In this document: piece by piece, positions 1 to 11,562 of the stretch | How the letters are laid out: each line of letters starts with the position of its first letter | Position numbering within the stretch: the stretch's first letter is position 1 | The notes under the pieces: model-generated | What the model saw: only the letters and a program-made list of their open reading frames with translations | Databases searched by the model: none | What the model was told of the DNA's origin: nothing | Position numbers and translations under genes: made by a program | Assembly (NCBI GenBank): GCA_028583685.1 | Contig: JAMXIF010000042.1 | Location: forward strand, 21,768,198-21,832,197 | Length of the DNA stretch: 64,000 nucleotides | From: Petaurus breviceps papuanus | Taxonomy: Eukaryota; Chordata; Mammalia; Diprotodontia; Petauridae | Direction of reading: 5' to 3'

Positions 1-227
1 AGATATAAACACCATGGGAGCCCCATCTTACAGATGTGATTTATTGGATATCACTGGCTGTTCCCATTCAAAAGTAGTATCTGAATGGCTGAGATAACCA
101 ATATTTTAATGCACATGACCCCCCCCCCCAATAAACTAATCTAATTTCAGCTTGACAGTACATTAATTGTCTGTAACAAGTCTGAACTTACAAAGTACGA
201 AAATAATGATGGCTTCACTATCTTATG

Positions 228-268
<41 letters not shown>

Positions 269-864
269 AAGAATGAGGGGAATGGAAGGATGTAAGCAGA
301 ATGATGTCTAGGATGTAAACTTGAACTATAATGCAAAGTGAGTAGAGAGCTTACATGGCTTAATAATTCTATCTACATTCCACGGCACCAGGCACATGTT
401 GTCAGCTGTAAGCAGTAGAGTCAGGTGGGAATCAAACAAGCCAGGATCTCCTTTTGTGAATCAATTGAGAGCAAGCAAACAAAATAATAAAGCCAAACAA
501 CCAAGTTCCCGAAGGTTTTTTCTTCCTTTTCATAGGTTTGCTATAGCAACCTATGGAAAACATCTTGCTAGCAGCAGGTGATAAAGATAATTCATGTAGG
601 AAGATTTAAAAAAAAAAACACAAAACTGCCACACAAGGTCCAGAGTTACTCATTGTTCACAGATCTCATTCCTTAGGGATGGGCTCTGTGCTAGATTGGG
701 GATATCCAGAATAGAATGAATTTATTAGATTTCTGGATTGGGGAGGTGCTTCCTCTAAACCTCAGAGAAAAATACTATTCATGAATTAAACTGACTAGCC
801 TATTTTAAGCCTCACCTTTTGGCTTTTGGAAAAGTGGTAGAAGAAATTAGAGGAAAACCCAAAA
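1..864. other. Non-coding, mostly unique DNA
   Basis: No gene is supported. The stretch holds a (TA)n tract and a weak MIR-like remnant near 400-470 (minus sense: 'gtaagcagtagagtcaggtggga' resembles the part of MIR before the core). The short open frames here have no domain or coding signature. Confidence 0.6.
231..264. repeat. (TA)n microsatellite
   Basis: About 17 uninterrupted TA units. Confidence 0.95.
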
Positions 865-1493
865 CTTGGTGCCAAGAAAATATTTACAAGTATCCCTTCA
901 TCCAAAAAAAGAGAAAAGGACTTATTTGTACAAAAATATTTTTAGTAGCTCTTTTTGTGAAGGCAAAGAATTGGAAATCAAAGGGGTACCCATGAATTGG
1001 GGAATGACTAAACAAGCTGTGGTATGTGTTTGTAATGGAATATTATTGTGCTACAAGAAATGACAAGCAAGATGATTTCACAAAACCTGGAAAGACTCAC
1101 ATGAACTGATGCATAGTGAAATGAAAAGAAACAGGAAAACGCTGTACACAGTAACAACAACACTGTTCAATGAAGAGATGATTTAGCTATTCTCAGCAAT
1201 GCAATAATCCAAGACAGTCAGTCCCAAAGGACTAATTATGAAGCATACTATTCACCTCCAGAGAAAGAACTGATATTGATTGAATATAGACTGAAACATG
1301 CTATTTTTCACTTTTATTCAAGTCTTCTTATACAAAATGAATAATATGGAAATGTTTTACATAACTGCATATGTATAACCTATATCTGATTACATACTGT
1401 CTCAGGGAGGAGGGAAGGAAGGGAGGGACGGAAGGATAAAATTTGGAACTTAAAACTTTAAATGAAAATATTTTTTAAAATTGGAAAAAAAAA
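865..1493 (+). mobile_element. L1 LINE, 3' end (ORF2 C-terminus and 3' UTR)
   Basis: The 5' part reads, with breaks, as the L1 ORF2 C-terminus: residues like 'ICTKIF..ALF..AKNWK' and then 'VMEYYCA.RND', matching the family's 'FIAALF.IAK.W' and 'MEYY.AIKNDE' blocks. It continues into a 3' UTR with 'tgcatatgtataacctatat', a G-rich purine run near 1405-1430 and an A-rich end at 1460-1493. This is a 5'-truncated, decayed copy; no usable frame remains. Confidence 0.85.
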
Positions 1494-1599
1494 CAAGTGC
1501 CTCTTGCAATGCTATATCTAAATGTTTCAGGCATCAAGAAACTCCAAGTCATTTCCATTTCACATATAAAACACAGTTGTTGGACTGTTTGTATAAGAC

Positions 1600-1960
1600 T
1601 TTTACATCTAGGATCAAATAAAAATTCCTCTGCTTGGTTCCTCACAACTGAACTTCAACTTACCTTTCTAGGCTTATTACATATGACTCTCCCTCACAAA
1701 CTCCATGCTACGGCTAAAGTGACCTTCTTCCTCTTCCTCACATGCAACATTCCATTATTCAGAGTTCTCATGCTTTTTCCTTTGCTGTCTGTCATCAGTG
1801 CTTGAAATGTAATTCCTAATCACCCCCACCTCTTAAAATTCATAGCTTTCTTCAAAGCTCACAAGTGTCCCCCGCCATGAGATCTGAATCCACTCCTGCT
1901 GCAAATGCAAGTGCTTGCTCTGAAATTACTCTGTAAATCTTTAGTATCTCATATGTTTAA
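1600..1960 (+). mobile_element. L2 LINE fragment (near 3' end)
   Basis: It carries the order of blocks typical of the L2 3' region: 'ggatcaaataaaaattcctctg', 'ctttctaggcttattacatatgact', 'cacatgcaacattcca', then 'cttcaaagctca'. These correspond to the C-terminal coding end of L2. It is old and diverged, with many small gaps. Confidence 0.75.
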
Positions 1961-4242
1961 GCATTAACATAAATCATTCTTAGTGATTCATTGATCTTGT
2001 ATGCTCGACATCATACATTACTTGTTTTGCTATGGAATAACAGGTTAACAAATTTCACTACAATTTCTACCATCTTGCTATCAAATTTTGTTTAAATTTA
2101 GAAAAAAAATCAATGTCTTGCAAAGATATTGAAGGAAAAATGTCTGGATTATTAACAACTGATTAGCTTTACATTATAAGCACTAAGATACTCAGGGTAA
2201 CAAACATGTTTTTTTGTTTGTTTTTGCTAAACTCCAATAGGTGACATTTAGCCATATAAAATAATAATTTCTGCTTTTGTAACTAAACAACTTATAAACG
2301 AGGATCCCAGGAAAATTATGAGCTTTTAGCAAAGATGGCATTGGTCTCAAGGCCTTTAGATCCCTTAGCTACCAGAGCTACAAGAAGTTAGATGAATAAA
2401 ACCTGTAAAATCTCCGCTCGATTTAACATACAATCTGTGAATTCTTACATACTGAACAGTTCAATGAGTTTGCAAAAAATATACATGCTATATTGAATAT
2501 GATTATTTTCATACAAAAATAGCAGATATAATAAAGCCTTTGGCACTTCTCCTGGTGGTCTCAGACCATGTCTATTTCCTGCCAACTATATCTCCATTTC
2601 ATTCACTAAGTCTATTGTTCTAACCAGTCATCTCATGAATCAGAAATAGTGAGATGACACTTGAGTGATTTGGTTAATTGTGGCAGATACTTCAAATAAC
2701 TACCATCATCTTCATCAAAAGGAAAATATATTAACTGATATAAAATTTTTTATAAATTCATTTTTTATGATTTTATTGGTAAAAAAGGGACAAATTAAGT
2801 TTTTACAAAAAGGTTTTTGAGTACCAATACACATATGTAAAATTTAGCATGACTGAGGAGCAGTTACAGAAAAATAATAACATATTTAAAAGATTTTTTT
2901 CAGGTTCACTTTAAATCTAGATTGAAAGCAACCAAGTTCTTCCTAATCATGAAATTAATGTCATATGATAAGAATTACACCAATATATCAGTATGATACA
3001 AAAAAATATTTAATACATTTTTAGAAATAATAAAAGTAACTTTTGGCATGTTAAAATACTGTACAGTTTTTAAAGTTTTAGTACATTTAGAAAGCATAGT
3101 CACAAGTTCATTTTCTTCCATCTATAGACAGGTCTAAAATAAGTCAAACTTGGTACTTTTCTGAGTTAACTGTTTTAACAGTAGCACCTTAGGAGTGTCA
3201 AAAATGCCCTTCTATTATACCAATACTTGTGGGTGAAGAACTGCCGAACAGAACTCTGCCCTGCAGTGCCATAGTAACTTTGTGATGTATTTTTCAAAAG
3301 GCCTTTCAACTCAACCTACCAGGTGGTTTTAGGAACGCAATCCATGTCCTGGAACCCCTCTGTCAGCAGATATCAAAGGCTACACAGCTTGCATCCTAAT
3401 ATTTCAACAGTATATTCTGATTTTTTCTATCATTCTATTTTGTGTTTTTAAAATTCTTTGAAAACAGGGATCTTAAAATCCAGTTAAACAGGTTATTTTA
3501 CCTACTTTAACATTTTTTAAAATGTTCTCCAATAGTAACATACAATTTCACTGTGTTAATATAATCTACTTAGAATATCATACATTTTTATTCTAAGACA
3601 CTTGAGGATTTGTTTAGACAGATGTAGCTACATTTGAAAACATTTTATTAGAATCTAGGATTTATTTTTTTTCCTTCTGGTCAAATAAAATGTGGTGTGG
3701 TCCGAGTTTCTCAAAGGGTATCACTTTATGCTTTAGAAATCATGAAATTGATTTTCATTAACTAAATCTTTTTTAAAAGTTCCATTTCTTCCTCTCCTGA
3801 AAAAAAAAATAACCTACATTTTTATTTTAAAAATTTCGATGGTCTAATCAAATTAATTGGTCTAAGCTTAATTTTTTTTTCTTGTTTTAATTATTTGGAT
3901 GTTGTCGGGGGGGGGTGGCGTGAGAATGGTAAGGGGTACAAGAGGCAGGTCATGAATTCAGCAGATATTGCTGATGCCAGAAAAACTCCTTGGAGTAGAA
4001 GGAAAGGGACTATTAAAGGCTCCAGCAAAGTTGGGGTTGGGATAGGGAGAGGACACAGAGAAGTGAGGGAACTAAACTGAACCTGGCCAAGAATGCTAGA
4101 AGCGATATCAGAGTTAAGGGATGGTAATAAAAAGATTTTATATTATTAACAAGATCAAGAGAACCAAAAGATTGAACACTAGTCTGGAGGTATTTAGCAT
4201 AGAGAGATAGAGACTGGTAATTAAGCAGATTTTTGTTAATAA
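1961..4242. other. Non-coding unique AT-rich DNA
   Basis: About 2.3 kb with no recognised gene or clear repeat. A 9-bp perfect inverted repeat lies at 2627-2635 and 2650-2658 with a 14-nt loop. The G-rich start at 3905-3930 and the purine-rich stretch to 4080 are unassigned. Confidence 0.5.
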
Positions 4243-4664
4243 CTTAAATTCAACAAATATTTATTGAGTACCTGCTTGGTACAGATTAAGGGTTTTAGGT
4301 ATTGGGGGAGATAGAGTGTTTTAATAGTACAGTTCCATTCCCATATGGAGTTTGTAGTCTAGTGGGTGGTAGAAAAAGCTGTATGTGTATTAAGAGAGGG
4401 AATTTTTTTAAGGTTGCCACACTCAGTCCATGGTTGAAAAAACATTGCTGATTGGGAGTTGAGGGGAGGGACAGGAAAGCTTTACAGAGAAAGAAGACAT
4501 GAATTAGCTTTAAAGGATAGACAGGTAGGAATTCAACAGATAGAGGGGGAGAGCCATACAATGCAAAAGGAAGAATGTGAACAAAGACAAAAAGGCATGG
4601 TCTAGAAAGAAAAAGCCAGTTGAGTTTGGCTGGAGCACAGCATTGAGGGCAGAGAATACAGGTT
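4243..4664 (-). mobile_element. L2 LINE 3' end, minus strand
   Basis: It starts with the reverse complement of the L2 end ('caacaaatatttattgagtacctgcttgg..cag') and runs on through purine-rich blocks such as 'gctttacagagaaagaagacatgaattagc', which match the reverse of the L2 C-terminal coding end. Degraded. Confidence 0.65.
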
Positions 4665-4855
4665 GGCAAAGTGGAGAGAACCATAGATTTGTTATCAGAA
4701 GAGAATAAATTTCAACTTTGTTACCTATTATCTGTCAGACCCTGGGCAAGTCATTTCCCTACCATGGACCTAATTTTCCCCATATGAAATGAAGGGCTTG
4801 AACAATCCCTATAATCCCACCAACTCTGAATCTAATGTTCAATTCTAAGAGATGA
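4665..4855 (+). mobile_element. MIR-type CORE-SINE
   Basis: The core 'ccctgggcaagtcatttccct' is followed by an 'atgaaatgaagggcttg' block and an 'aactctgaatctaatg' end, the usual order in marsupial MIR-like elements. Confidence 0.75.
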
Positions 4856-4914
4856 AGTATTTCACTTATCTCTAGTTCTTACTTAAAGAATCTGAAAGTA
4901 GAATTGTGTTACCA

Positions 4915-5625
4915 AAAATTAAATGAAAAATTAAATTAAAATTAAATTAATTTAATAATAATTTAATAATAATTTAATATATAATATATATAATTATATA
5001 TTTTATAATTTAATATATAATATTAATAATTATATAATATATAATTTTATAATATTTATATATATTAATAATAATNNNNNNNNNNNNNNNNNNNNNNNNN
5101 NNNNNNNNNNNNNNNNNNNNNNNNNNNNNNNNNNNNNNNNNNNNNNNNNNNNNNNNNNNNNNNNNNNNNNNNNNNNNNNNNNNNNNNNNNNNNNNNNNNN
5201 NNNNNNNNNNNNNNNNNNNNNNNNNNNNNNNNNNNNNNNNNNNNNNNNNNNNNNNNNNNNNNNNNNNNNNNNNNNNNNNNNNNNNNNNNNNNNNNNNNNN
5301 NNNNNNNNNNNNNNNNNNNNNNNNNNNNNNNNNNNNNNNNNNNNNNNNNNNNNNNNNNNNNNNNNNNNNNNNNNNNNNNNNNNNNNNNNNNNNNNNNNNN
5401 NNNNNNNNNNNNNNNNNNNNNNNNNNNNNNNNNNNNNNNNNNNNNNNNNNNNNNNNNNNNNNNNNNNNNNNNNNNATATTAAAATTATTAATAAAAATAA
5501 TAATTATAAATAAAATATATTTATTTATAATTATATAATAATACAATAAATTAATAATAATTTAATATATAATATATATAATTATAATAATAATTTAATA
5601 ATAAATTAAATTAAATTAAATGAAA
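4915..5625. repeat. AT-only low-complexity tract around a sequence gap
   Basis: The sequence on both sides of the N run is nearly pure A/T (variants of taataatttaatatataa). Similar blocks occur on each side of the gap, as expected of a slipped simple repeat. Confidence 0.9.
5076..5475. other. Assembly gap (400 N)
   Basis: Exactly 400 undetermined bases. The true length is unknown. Any open frame that spans it is meaningless. Confidence 0.99.
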
Positions 5626-5689
5626 GTTTTAACACACAAGATTCCACATTAGTTAACAGAATTGTAAAATGTGACATCATCATTAGTAC

Positions 5690-6085
5690 TACTGTCCTAG
5701 GTATCCCATTCTTTCCTCCATTACCAGGGCTGTGTTCTTCTTACAATCACCCTTTTGGGAAAGGGCCCCAGAGTAGATATCTCTCATTCTCTGGCTTTCG
5801 CCATCATTCTCAATTGTGTCTTGATTCTACTCCTTTGTACTCCTTCTCCCATTGGTGAATTCTTCTCAGAACCTCCATTTTAGGGAAAAGTCCCAAACCA
5901 TTATTCACTCTCTAGATGCAGTCACAATGACCCAACACCCCTGCTTTTCAACTCCCCTTCAATGTGTCTTCCTCTTTTGGAATATAAGCTCCTTGAGGTC
6001 AAGGACTAGCTTTTTCCTTTTATGCTCAGTGCTTAGCACAGTAGCAAGAATGCAGTTAGTATTTAATAAATGTTTGTCCACTGAC
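5690..6085 (+). mobile_element. L2 LINE 3' end
   Basis: It ends with the L2 signature order: 'ggaatataagctccttgaggtca', 'agtgcttagcacagta', 'tatttaataaatgtttgt'. The pyrimidine-rich 5' part is more diverged. Confidence 0.8.
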
Positions 6086-6126
6086 AGGGTACACCAACTT
6101 CCAAAGCTGCACAACTTTTCATTTAA

Positions 6127-6245
6127 TTCAATTTCACTTTATTAAATGCCTACTCTATGCAAAATATACTGGAAACTAAGGGATACATAAAAACAGATGA
6201 GGCAGTCTCTGTTAGCGACATGGTCTCTATCAGAATGGAATTTAC
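6127..6245 (-). mobile_element. L2 LINE 3' end, minus strand
   Basis: Reverse-sense L2 end: 'ttattaaatgcctactctatgca', then 'gatacataaaaacagatgaggcagtctctg', then 'gaatttacattct'. It sits tail-to-tail with the plus-strand L2 just upstream. Confidence 0.7.
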
Positions 6246-6264
6246 ATTCTTATAGTTAACTCTA

Positions 6265-6350
6265 TCAATAAATAATAATAGCTGAACATTTATATGGCAT
6301 TCTAAGTTCTGAAAGGTGTTTTACATATGTTAATTTACTGAATTATCTAA
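6265..6350 (-). mobile_element. MIR SINE fragment, minus strand
   Basis: 'aataatagctgaacatttatat', 'ctgaaaggtgttttacatatgtt' and 'aattatctaattca' match the reverse of the MIR 3' part. Confidence 0.65.
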
Positions 6351-6984
6351 TTCATGTATAAATCTGCAAAGGTTTCTACACATAGCTTTATAAAATCCTA
6401 GTCCTAGCCCTAAAAGTCAAAGTACCAAGTTCAATATTAAAAATTTTCATAGTTCACATAAAAACACTAGTGCTCTACTAATTAGCTACATTATAATATT
6501 ATATTGCAGAAAAATACTAATGATAGGATAAGCCTCTTTAAGTACCATCTTCTGAATTAATACAAAGAAATATGCTATATAATCCTTAATTTATCAGAAT
6601 TTCAGCTAATGTAATAAAATTCGCATCATAACCTAGAAGCAACAAGTGTCCAAAGGGTCAAATCGGACCATGAAACTGATAGGGATCAGGTTTTTAACAT
6701 GCAAGGTTGGTAAGGAGCAATGAAAAAGCCATAATCAGCACAGAGAGTCCTGCCTATGGCAAATCATTTCTCCTGGACTATTTATACAGAGAATAAAAGT
6801 CAACAAGGATGAGAACCAGATTCAATGAGAAAAGTCTAAGATTTCAGGGCTGTTTCAAACACCAAAGATGAGTTAAGGATGATCTCTCTGATCTGTGAAG
6901 GAAGAATTCCTGGCTTTACCCTCATATCCTGCAGGGTTCTAAAATTCATTCCTTTCATTGAAATAACTACTAGATAATCTCAAT
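6351..6984. other. Non-coding unique DNA
   Basis: No gene or clear repeat seen. Confidence 0.5.
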
Positions 6985-7180
6985 TTGCATTTATTGATCA
7001 ATAATTTGTTGAATATCTATTATATTGACATCATTGTACTCATCACTAGGATGTTATGAAATAAGGAATCATCTATGGATTTCAAGTATATGAAGTGGGG
7101 AAATGAGGGATAGAAAATACTCTAAAAAGTAAGAGATGGAGATAAATATAAGACTCAAAAGTCTGGGAGGAACTGGACTA
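6985..7180 (-). mobile_element. Possible L2 LINE fragment, minus strand
   Basis: 'tttgttgaatatctattatattgaca' and the later 'ggaactggactatagaaagcc' weakly resemble reverse-sense L2. The divergence is high, so this is a tentative call. Confidence 0.4.
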
Positions 7181-7299
7181 TAGAAAGCCTTGGAAGGATG
7201 GCTAAAATGTTTGGACTTTTTTAGTAGCTTTTTAACAATTCAAAAAATATTTTTTTAAAGAAATTCAGAAGTCGCTAATGGATTCATATTAGAGGAATG

Positions 7300-7400
7300 C
7301 TATTAACATTATCATTACTATGGTTATTATGACCAATAATTCTTTACTGTTTGAAAAACATCTCACATATATTATCTCATTTGAGTTTCTGTAATATTTA
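7300..7400 (-). mobile_element. MIR SINE fragment, minus strand
   Basis: 'tgaaaaacatctcacatatattatctcatttgag' matches the reverse of the MIR 3' half. Confidence 0.55.
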
Positions 7401-7519
7401 GACTTTATTAGATTATTAGTAGATTATTTAGAATAACAAACCATCCCTTGCAGAGATCCTGAAAGATAAAGTGAATATTATGAGAAAATGGCTCTTCTTA
7501 GCAAAGCAAAGCTCCCTAA

Positions 7520-7730
7520 ATACATGCAGATTCATAAACTATCAGAACCGGAAGAAACTGGACAGATCATGTAGTCTACTCCCTTTGTTTTATAGGTTAG
7601 AAAATAGAATAACAGAAAGGGAGTGTGACTTGACCGAATTCACATAGGAGGAAAGTGTTGTAAAACTCAGGTCTCCTGACTCCTACTAGTTCAATAGTTT
7701 TTCTGACTGTGCCATTAATCATCCTTGTTA
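7520..7730 (-). mobile_element. MIR-type SINE, minus strand
   Basis: The order is 'gaaccggaagaaactgg', 'catgtagtctactccc', 'cacataggaggaaagtg' and 'aactcaggtctcctgactcc'. This is the reverse-sense arrangement of marsupial MIR-like SINEs. Confidence 0.65.
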
Positions 7731-7835
7731 AATCACTGTGGGAAATAATTTAATATATTATGTTTGATTTGAATAATTTGATTGACCCTAAGTATGATAT
7801 GCTTTCTGCTGTTACATCAAAGAAAATACAAGTCT

Positions 7836-7985
7836 GGGGTGGCCAGGTAGCACAGTGAGTAAGATCACCGGCTCCAGTGTTGGGACGACCTCGGGATCGA
7901 ATCCCAGGCTCAGAAACTTAGCACCCACCCAGAAACACCTGGCCATGTAACCTTGAGCAAGTTACTTAACCCCAATTGCTTAAAA
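7836..7985 (+). mobile_element. Young tRNA-headed CORE-SINE with 17-bp TSD
   Basis: A full-length SINE with head 'ggggtggccaggtagcacag', a B-box-like 'gatcgaatcc', CORE block 'ccttgagcaagttacttaa' and tail 'ccccaattgc' plus A-run. It is flanked by a perfect 17-bp target-site duplication (aaagaaaatacaagtct at 7819-7835 and 7986-8002), which marks a recent, L1-style insertion. The same subtype recurs at 49.6 kb. The closest named families are Mar1/WSINE-like marsupial CORE-SINEs; the exact subfamily is not settled. Confidence 0.9.
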
Positions 7986-8044
7986 AAAGAAAATACAAGT
8001 CTATTTTAGCTATGGTATTATTTCTCTAATGTAATGGATTACCC

Positions 8045-8190
8045 TCCAAGGATTCATCACTGATCCATCAATTGACATCTTCAAGCAAGGCATGAATGTC
8101 TATCTGACAGATTTGTTCTTCAAGTAGGAGCTAGAGTAGATGATCCCTGAAGTCAATCCCAGGATCACATAATACTATGATACCAGCTTT
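8045..8190 (+). mobile_element. L3/CR1-type LINE 3' end
   Basis: 'gacatcttcaagcaaggcatgaatg', then 'gagtagatgatccctgaagtcaatccca' and 'cataatactatgatac', follow the classic CR1/L3 ending (..fieldGLU-VFK coding end, then 'gatgac..gaggtcccttcca..ttctatgattc'). Confidence 0.7.
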
Positions 8191-9875
8191 GTTTTTGACA
8201 ATTCAATCTGATAAAGTCAGAAATTATGGTAAGGGCAAATAATAATTCTTCCACGGAAAGGTACATAGTCAAGTATTAAAGTATCTTTTAGTAAACAGTA
8301 TTTAATGCACAAGTAGACAAGTCAAAAATGTCTTTATTTTAATGTAATATTAGGTGCCACAGAGAGATCATAGCAGACCATACATTGACTCTTGAGCCTT
8401 TTCTGCTTTACTATACGCCTCTAGTCATAGAACCAGAATAGCAAATGACAACCCAGATTTCAAATGCATGGCAGAAGCCACTCTAGATTTACTGCTGCTT
8501 CTTTTTTTGTCTTTTGAGGGTAGGCACAAATATGCAGAAGACAAAGAAATCAATGAAAGTACTTTGTTCAAATTTTAAACATTATGGTTTACTTGATTTA
8601 ACTTGGAGAGATAGAGGTATAAGCACCCCCCCCTGCCAATGACAAATTGACTAAAATTTTGAAAGGAGTAAAGTGATATAATATGATGGAAAGAAATGTT
8701 CCAAATAGAATGTAGAAAATTATGGGATCAATACAACATTTCTAAACAGGACTGAATGACCTCAAGGTGAAATGGTGCATGCTATCGGCAATAAAAGAAG
8801 GGAATAGACAGGGTATTCCAAAAATATTAGTACAGTTTTCAGTCTTTAGTTCCTTAAAAGTGCACTAAGACTTCTGCAACACCCTACACTTTATATGAAG
8901 TTAGATTGTAATCTGATAGACAGGTTAACTGCATAATTGAATCTATTTAGAGTAGAATAATTTTCCCTAAGATTTATCTTTACTTTTCATTATGGAAAAA
9001 ATAAAGTTATACATGACACATAGGTATGGAATTATGCATATTTATGGGTGGGATCCAGGTGTTCTCTCTTCCTGGAAATCTCAACTATCTTAAAGTCATT
9101 TGCAGGTACTCTTTGCACATGATTTTTAAAACATGAAGAGAATGTGGTCAACTGAATGTGGTCTTGGGTAAGAACCTATAAAGGACCAGTGTCAGAATGT
9201 ATGCATTGTTGACCTACGAGAAGCAATTCAAATATAACTCCATAATAAAATCAAATTATTTCAAACTTAAATTTTGAAAATAACTCATAACTATCTTTCT
9301 CACATCAAATTACTTTCAAAAGTAAAAAAAAACGTCATGGAAGCAAATTTTCAATGGTAGCTGGACTGACTATAAATATAATTGATGCCTTTTTCCTTGC
9401 AGCATTGGAGTCCACTCATAAATACAATGATATCTCCCTTGAAACCCACAAAAGAGAAGTGGTAGGAGAAGCCCTCAGAAACTCTCAAATTCACTGCCTG
9501 AAAAATCTTTCACCACCACCCCCAGTCCCAGTCTGGAGTCAGCTATCTGGCTGCTCTTAATAGTAGGCATTCTTATTACCTTTATTACTTGTCTTTAATT
9601 ATAGGAAAAAGGCTACCTGAAATTTCCACTCAGACTCTCTCTGCCCCATCCCCCACAGAGGTCAGACCTTGTGGCATGGGTTCTGCCTACTATCCCTCCC
9701 CCATCATAAGAACAGAAAGAGATCAAAACCTTGGTGTGTCAAACTTTAAAACGTGCCACACTTTTCTTTATCTTATGTTTAAATTAAGATGCAATGCCAC
9801 AAGAAGTACAAAGCATATGCCTCAATAATTTGGGAGAAGACATAAACAATATGTCCTGTTGCTGAATAATTGCTG
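8191..9875. other. Non-coding DNA, no recognised gene
   Basis: About 1.7 kb without a supported gene or repeat. Open frames near 9354-9560 and 9589-9828 show no domain I recognise and have poor start contexts. Confidence 0.5.
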
Positions 9876-10131
9876 TCATAATAGCTAGCCTTTATTTAGT
9901 GTTTTAATGTTTGAAAATTTATTCACATACATTATCTCATTTAATCCTCATAAGAACCTTCAATGTAGGCAGCATTATTATCCCTATTTAACAAATGAAG
10001 TAACTGAGGCTGAGAAATGAAATTGCTTGCCCAGAATCTTACAGAAAATAAATATCTGAGGCAAGATTTGAATGTGGGTCTTCCTGACTCCACGTTCAGC
10101 ATGATATCTATTATACCACCTAGATGCCTCT
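9876..10131 (-). mobile_element. MIR SINE, nearly full, minus strand
   Basis: Reverse-sense MIR blocks in order: 'aatagctagcctttattta', 'cattatctcatttaatcctcataa', 'aaatgaagtaactgaggct', 'cttgcccagaatcttaca', 'atttgaatgtgggtcttcctgactcc' and 'ataccacctagatgcc'. Confidence 0.85.
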
Positions 10132-10429
10132 TGACTATGCCTTCAGTATTACCATTCTAAATAAGAAATAATGTCAAGCTGGTGCAGCAGAAATAAATTA
10201 CCCAAACAGTAAATCACCTCACTATACTAGAATGTAGACTAGTGCCATGATTCATTATACTCCTTTACAAAAAAAAATCTTGAACAGGATTAGGAAAAAA
10301 TATCTCTCTATCCACAATTATACCAATATTTTTAAGAATTAGAAACTTGGTACTGAGAGACACAGTAGAATGGGTATTGCAGGTCAGATAACAGAAGGTC
10401 TGGCAGGGTCACACAGTAGCACTCTCCAA

Positions 10430-11005
10430 TGCTTCCTTTTTTCTGTGTTCTGTGGAAGTCCTGTTTCATTATTGGCAAACTCTTCTATATTCTTAGACTT
10501 TTCCCTGACTGGTTCCTCTACCCGCCTTTCTCCTTAATTGAATCTTTGCTCTACTTAGACAACATCAATTTCCCTTCAGTTCTTTTCAATAGAGTCTCCT
10601 GGCTCACTGCCTCAAAGGAAAAGGTGTCCCTCCTCCTTTTCTAGGATTAGTTCTGAACTATGCTCCCTTTTGCATCTCATTCCCCTTCTCTAAGACTGTG
10701 CTGTATTTATTGTCCCCTCTGTCTTCAATATTAAATCTCTCCCTTCTCCAATGGTTCCTTCCTTTCTACTCTGGTGGACAGTATACTAAATTTGCAACAG
10801 ACACAAAACTCAACGTGTCTAAAAGCAAATTAATCATCTTGCTTTATAGCTTCTTTTCCTGATTCCCCATGTTTGTTAATGTCACTAACACTTGCAAGTC
10901 AACTAGGATTCTAATTTCAGCATTATCTTTTTCTTTCCTATCTCTTTTTTACCTCCAACTTTCAATGTCACCAAAGTCTCTTGATTTTTGTCATGCTATC
11001 ATCTA
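10430..11005 (+). mobile_element. L2 LINE coding-region fragment
   Basis: From about 10800, 'acacaaaactcaacgtgtctaaaagc' and 'atcttgctttatagc..cccatgtttgttaatgtcactaac' follow the L2 RT downstream segment (a K-L-N-M-S-K-T-E-L-like run, then a G-V-I/L-D-like region). The pyrimidine-rich 5' half is compatible with L2 but is a weaker match. Confidence 0.55.
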
Positions 11006-11066
11006 TCACATTAGTATGGCTTACTATAGTTAAAAGTCACATTAGTATGGCTTACTATAGTTAAAA
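11006..11066. repeat. Two-copy tandem duplication, 31-bp period
   Basis: A 30-bp block at 11006-11035 (tcacattagtatggcttact...) is repeated without change at 11037-11066. The perfect identity suggests a recent slip event. Confidence 0.95.
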
Positions 11067-11314
11067 AATCCCAAGGTGAACAAACTTGTGATTACAAGCA
11101 CATCTTAACATGTCTGGATTGTCCTGGATGTACAGTACATCCTTATAACCATAACTGAATTTGTGGTTCAGTAGGTCTAACAGAGTTTGTACTCTGCTAA
11201 ACCAGACTTTGAGAACCCAGAGTTATCTCTGTACCAGGATGATACATGACATATAATCTTAAAATTGAACTTTGAAACTCTGTGTAGGATATATTTTTAT
11301 TAGCTTATCTGGGG

Positions 11315-11562
11315 ACAAGTAGCTAGATATCTCTGGGTACACTGTGCTGGGTTTAGACTTAGGAAGACTGAATTTGAATCCTGATGCAGGTATTTACTAG
11401 CTATGTGATCCTGGGTAAATCACTTAAACTCCTGTTTGTCCCCATTTCATCATTTGTAAAATGGAGATGATTATAAGCACTTACCTCACAGGTTTGTTAT
11501 AAGAATCAAATGAAATAGCAAAGTGCTTAAAGCACTAGAAAATGCAAACTATTATTAATTTC
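11315..11562 (+). mobile_element. MIR/Mar1-type CORE-SINE
   Basis: Blocks in order: 'aagtagctagatatctc', 'gaatttgaatcctgatgc', 'tttactagctatgtgatcctgg', 'catttgtaaaatggagatgat', 'acctcacaggtttgttataagaatc', 'aaagtgcttaaagcac'. Nearly full length. Confidence 0.85.

Noticed and set aside
5010-5546. Long minus-strand open frame
   Set aside because: It spans 400 undetermined bases and AT-only repeat.
7836-7985. tRNA-like A/B box sequence
   Set aside because: It is a SINE head with core, A-tail and target-site duplication, not a foldable tRNA gene.
9354-9600. Open frame followed by a short hydrophobic stretch
   Set aside because: No recognisable domain or family, and no consistent flanking element; a chance opening is more likely.
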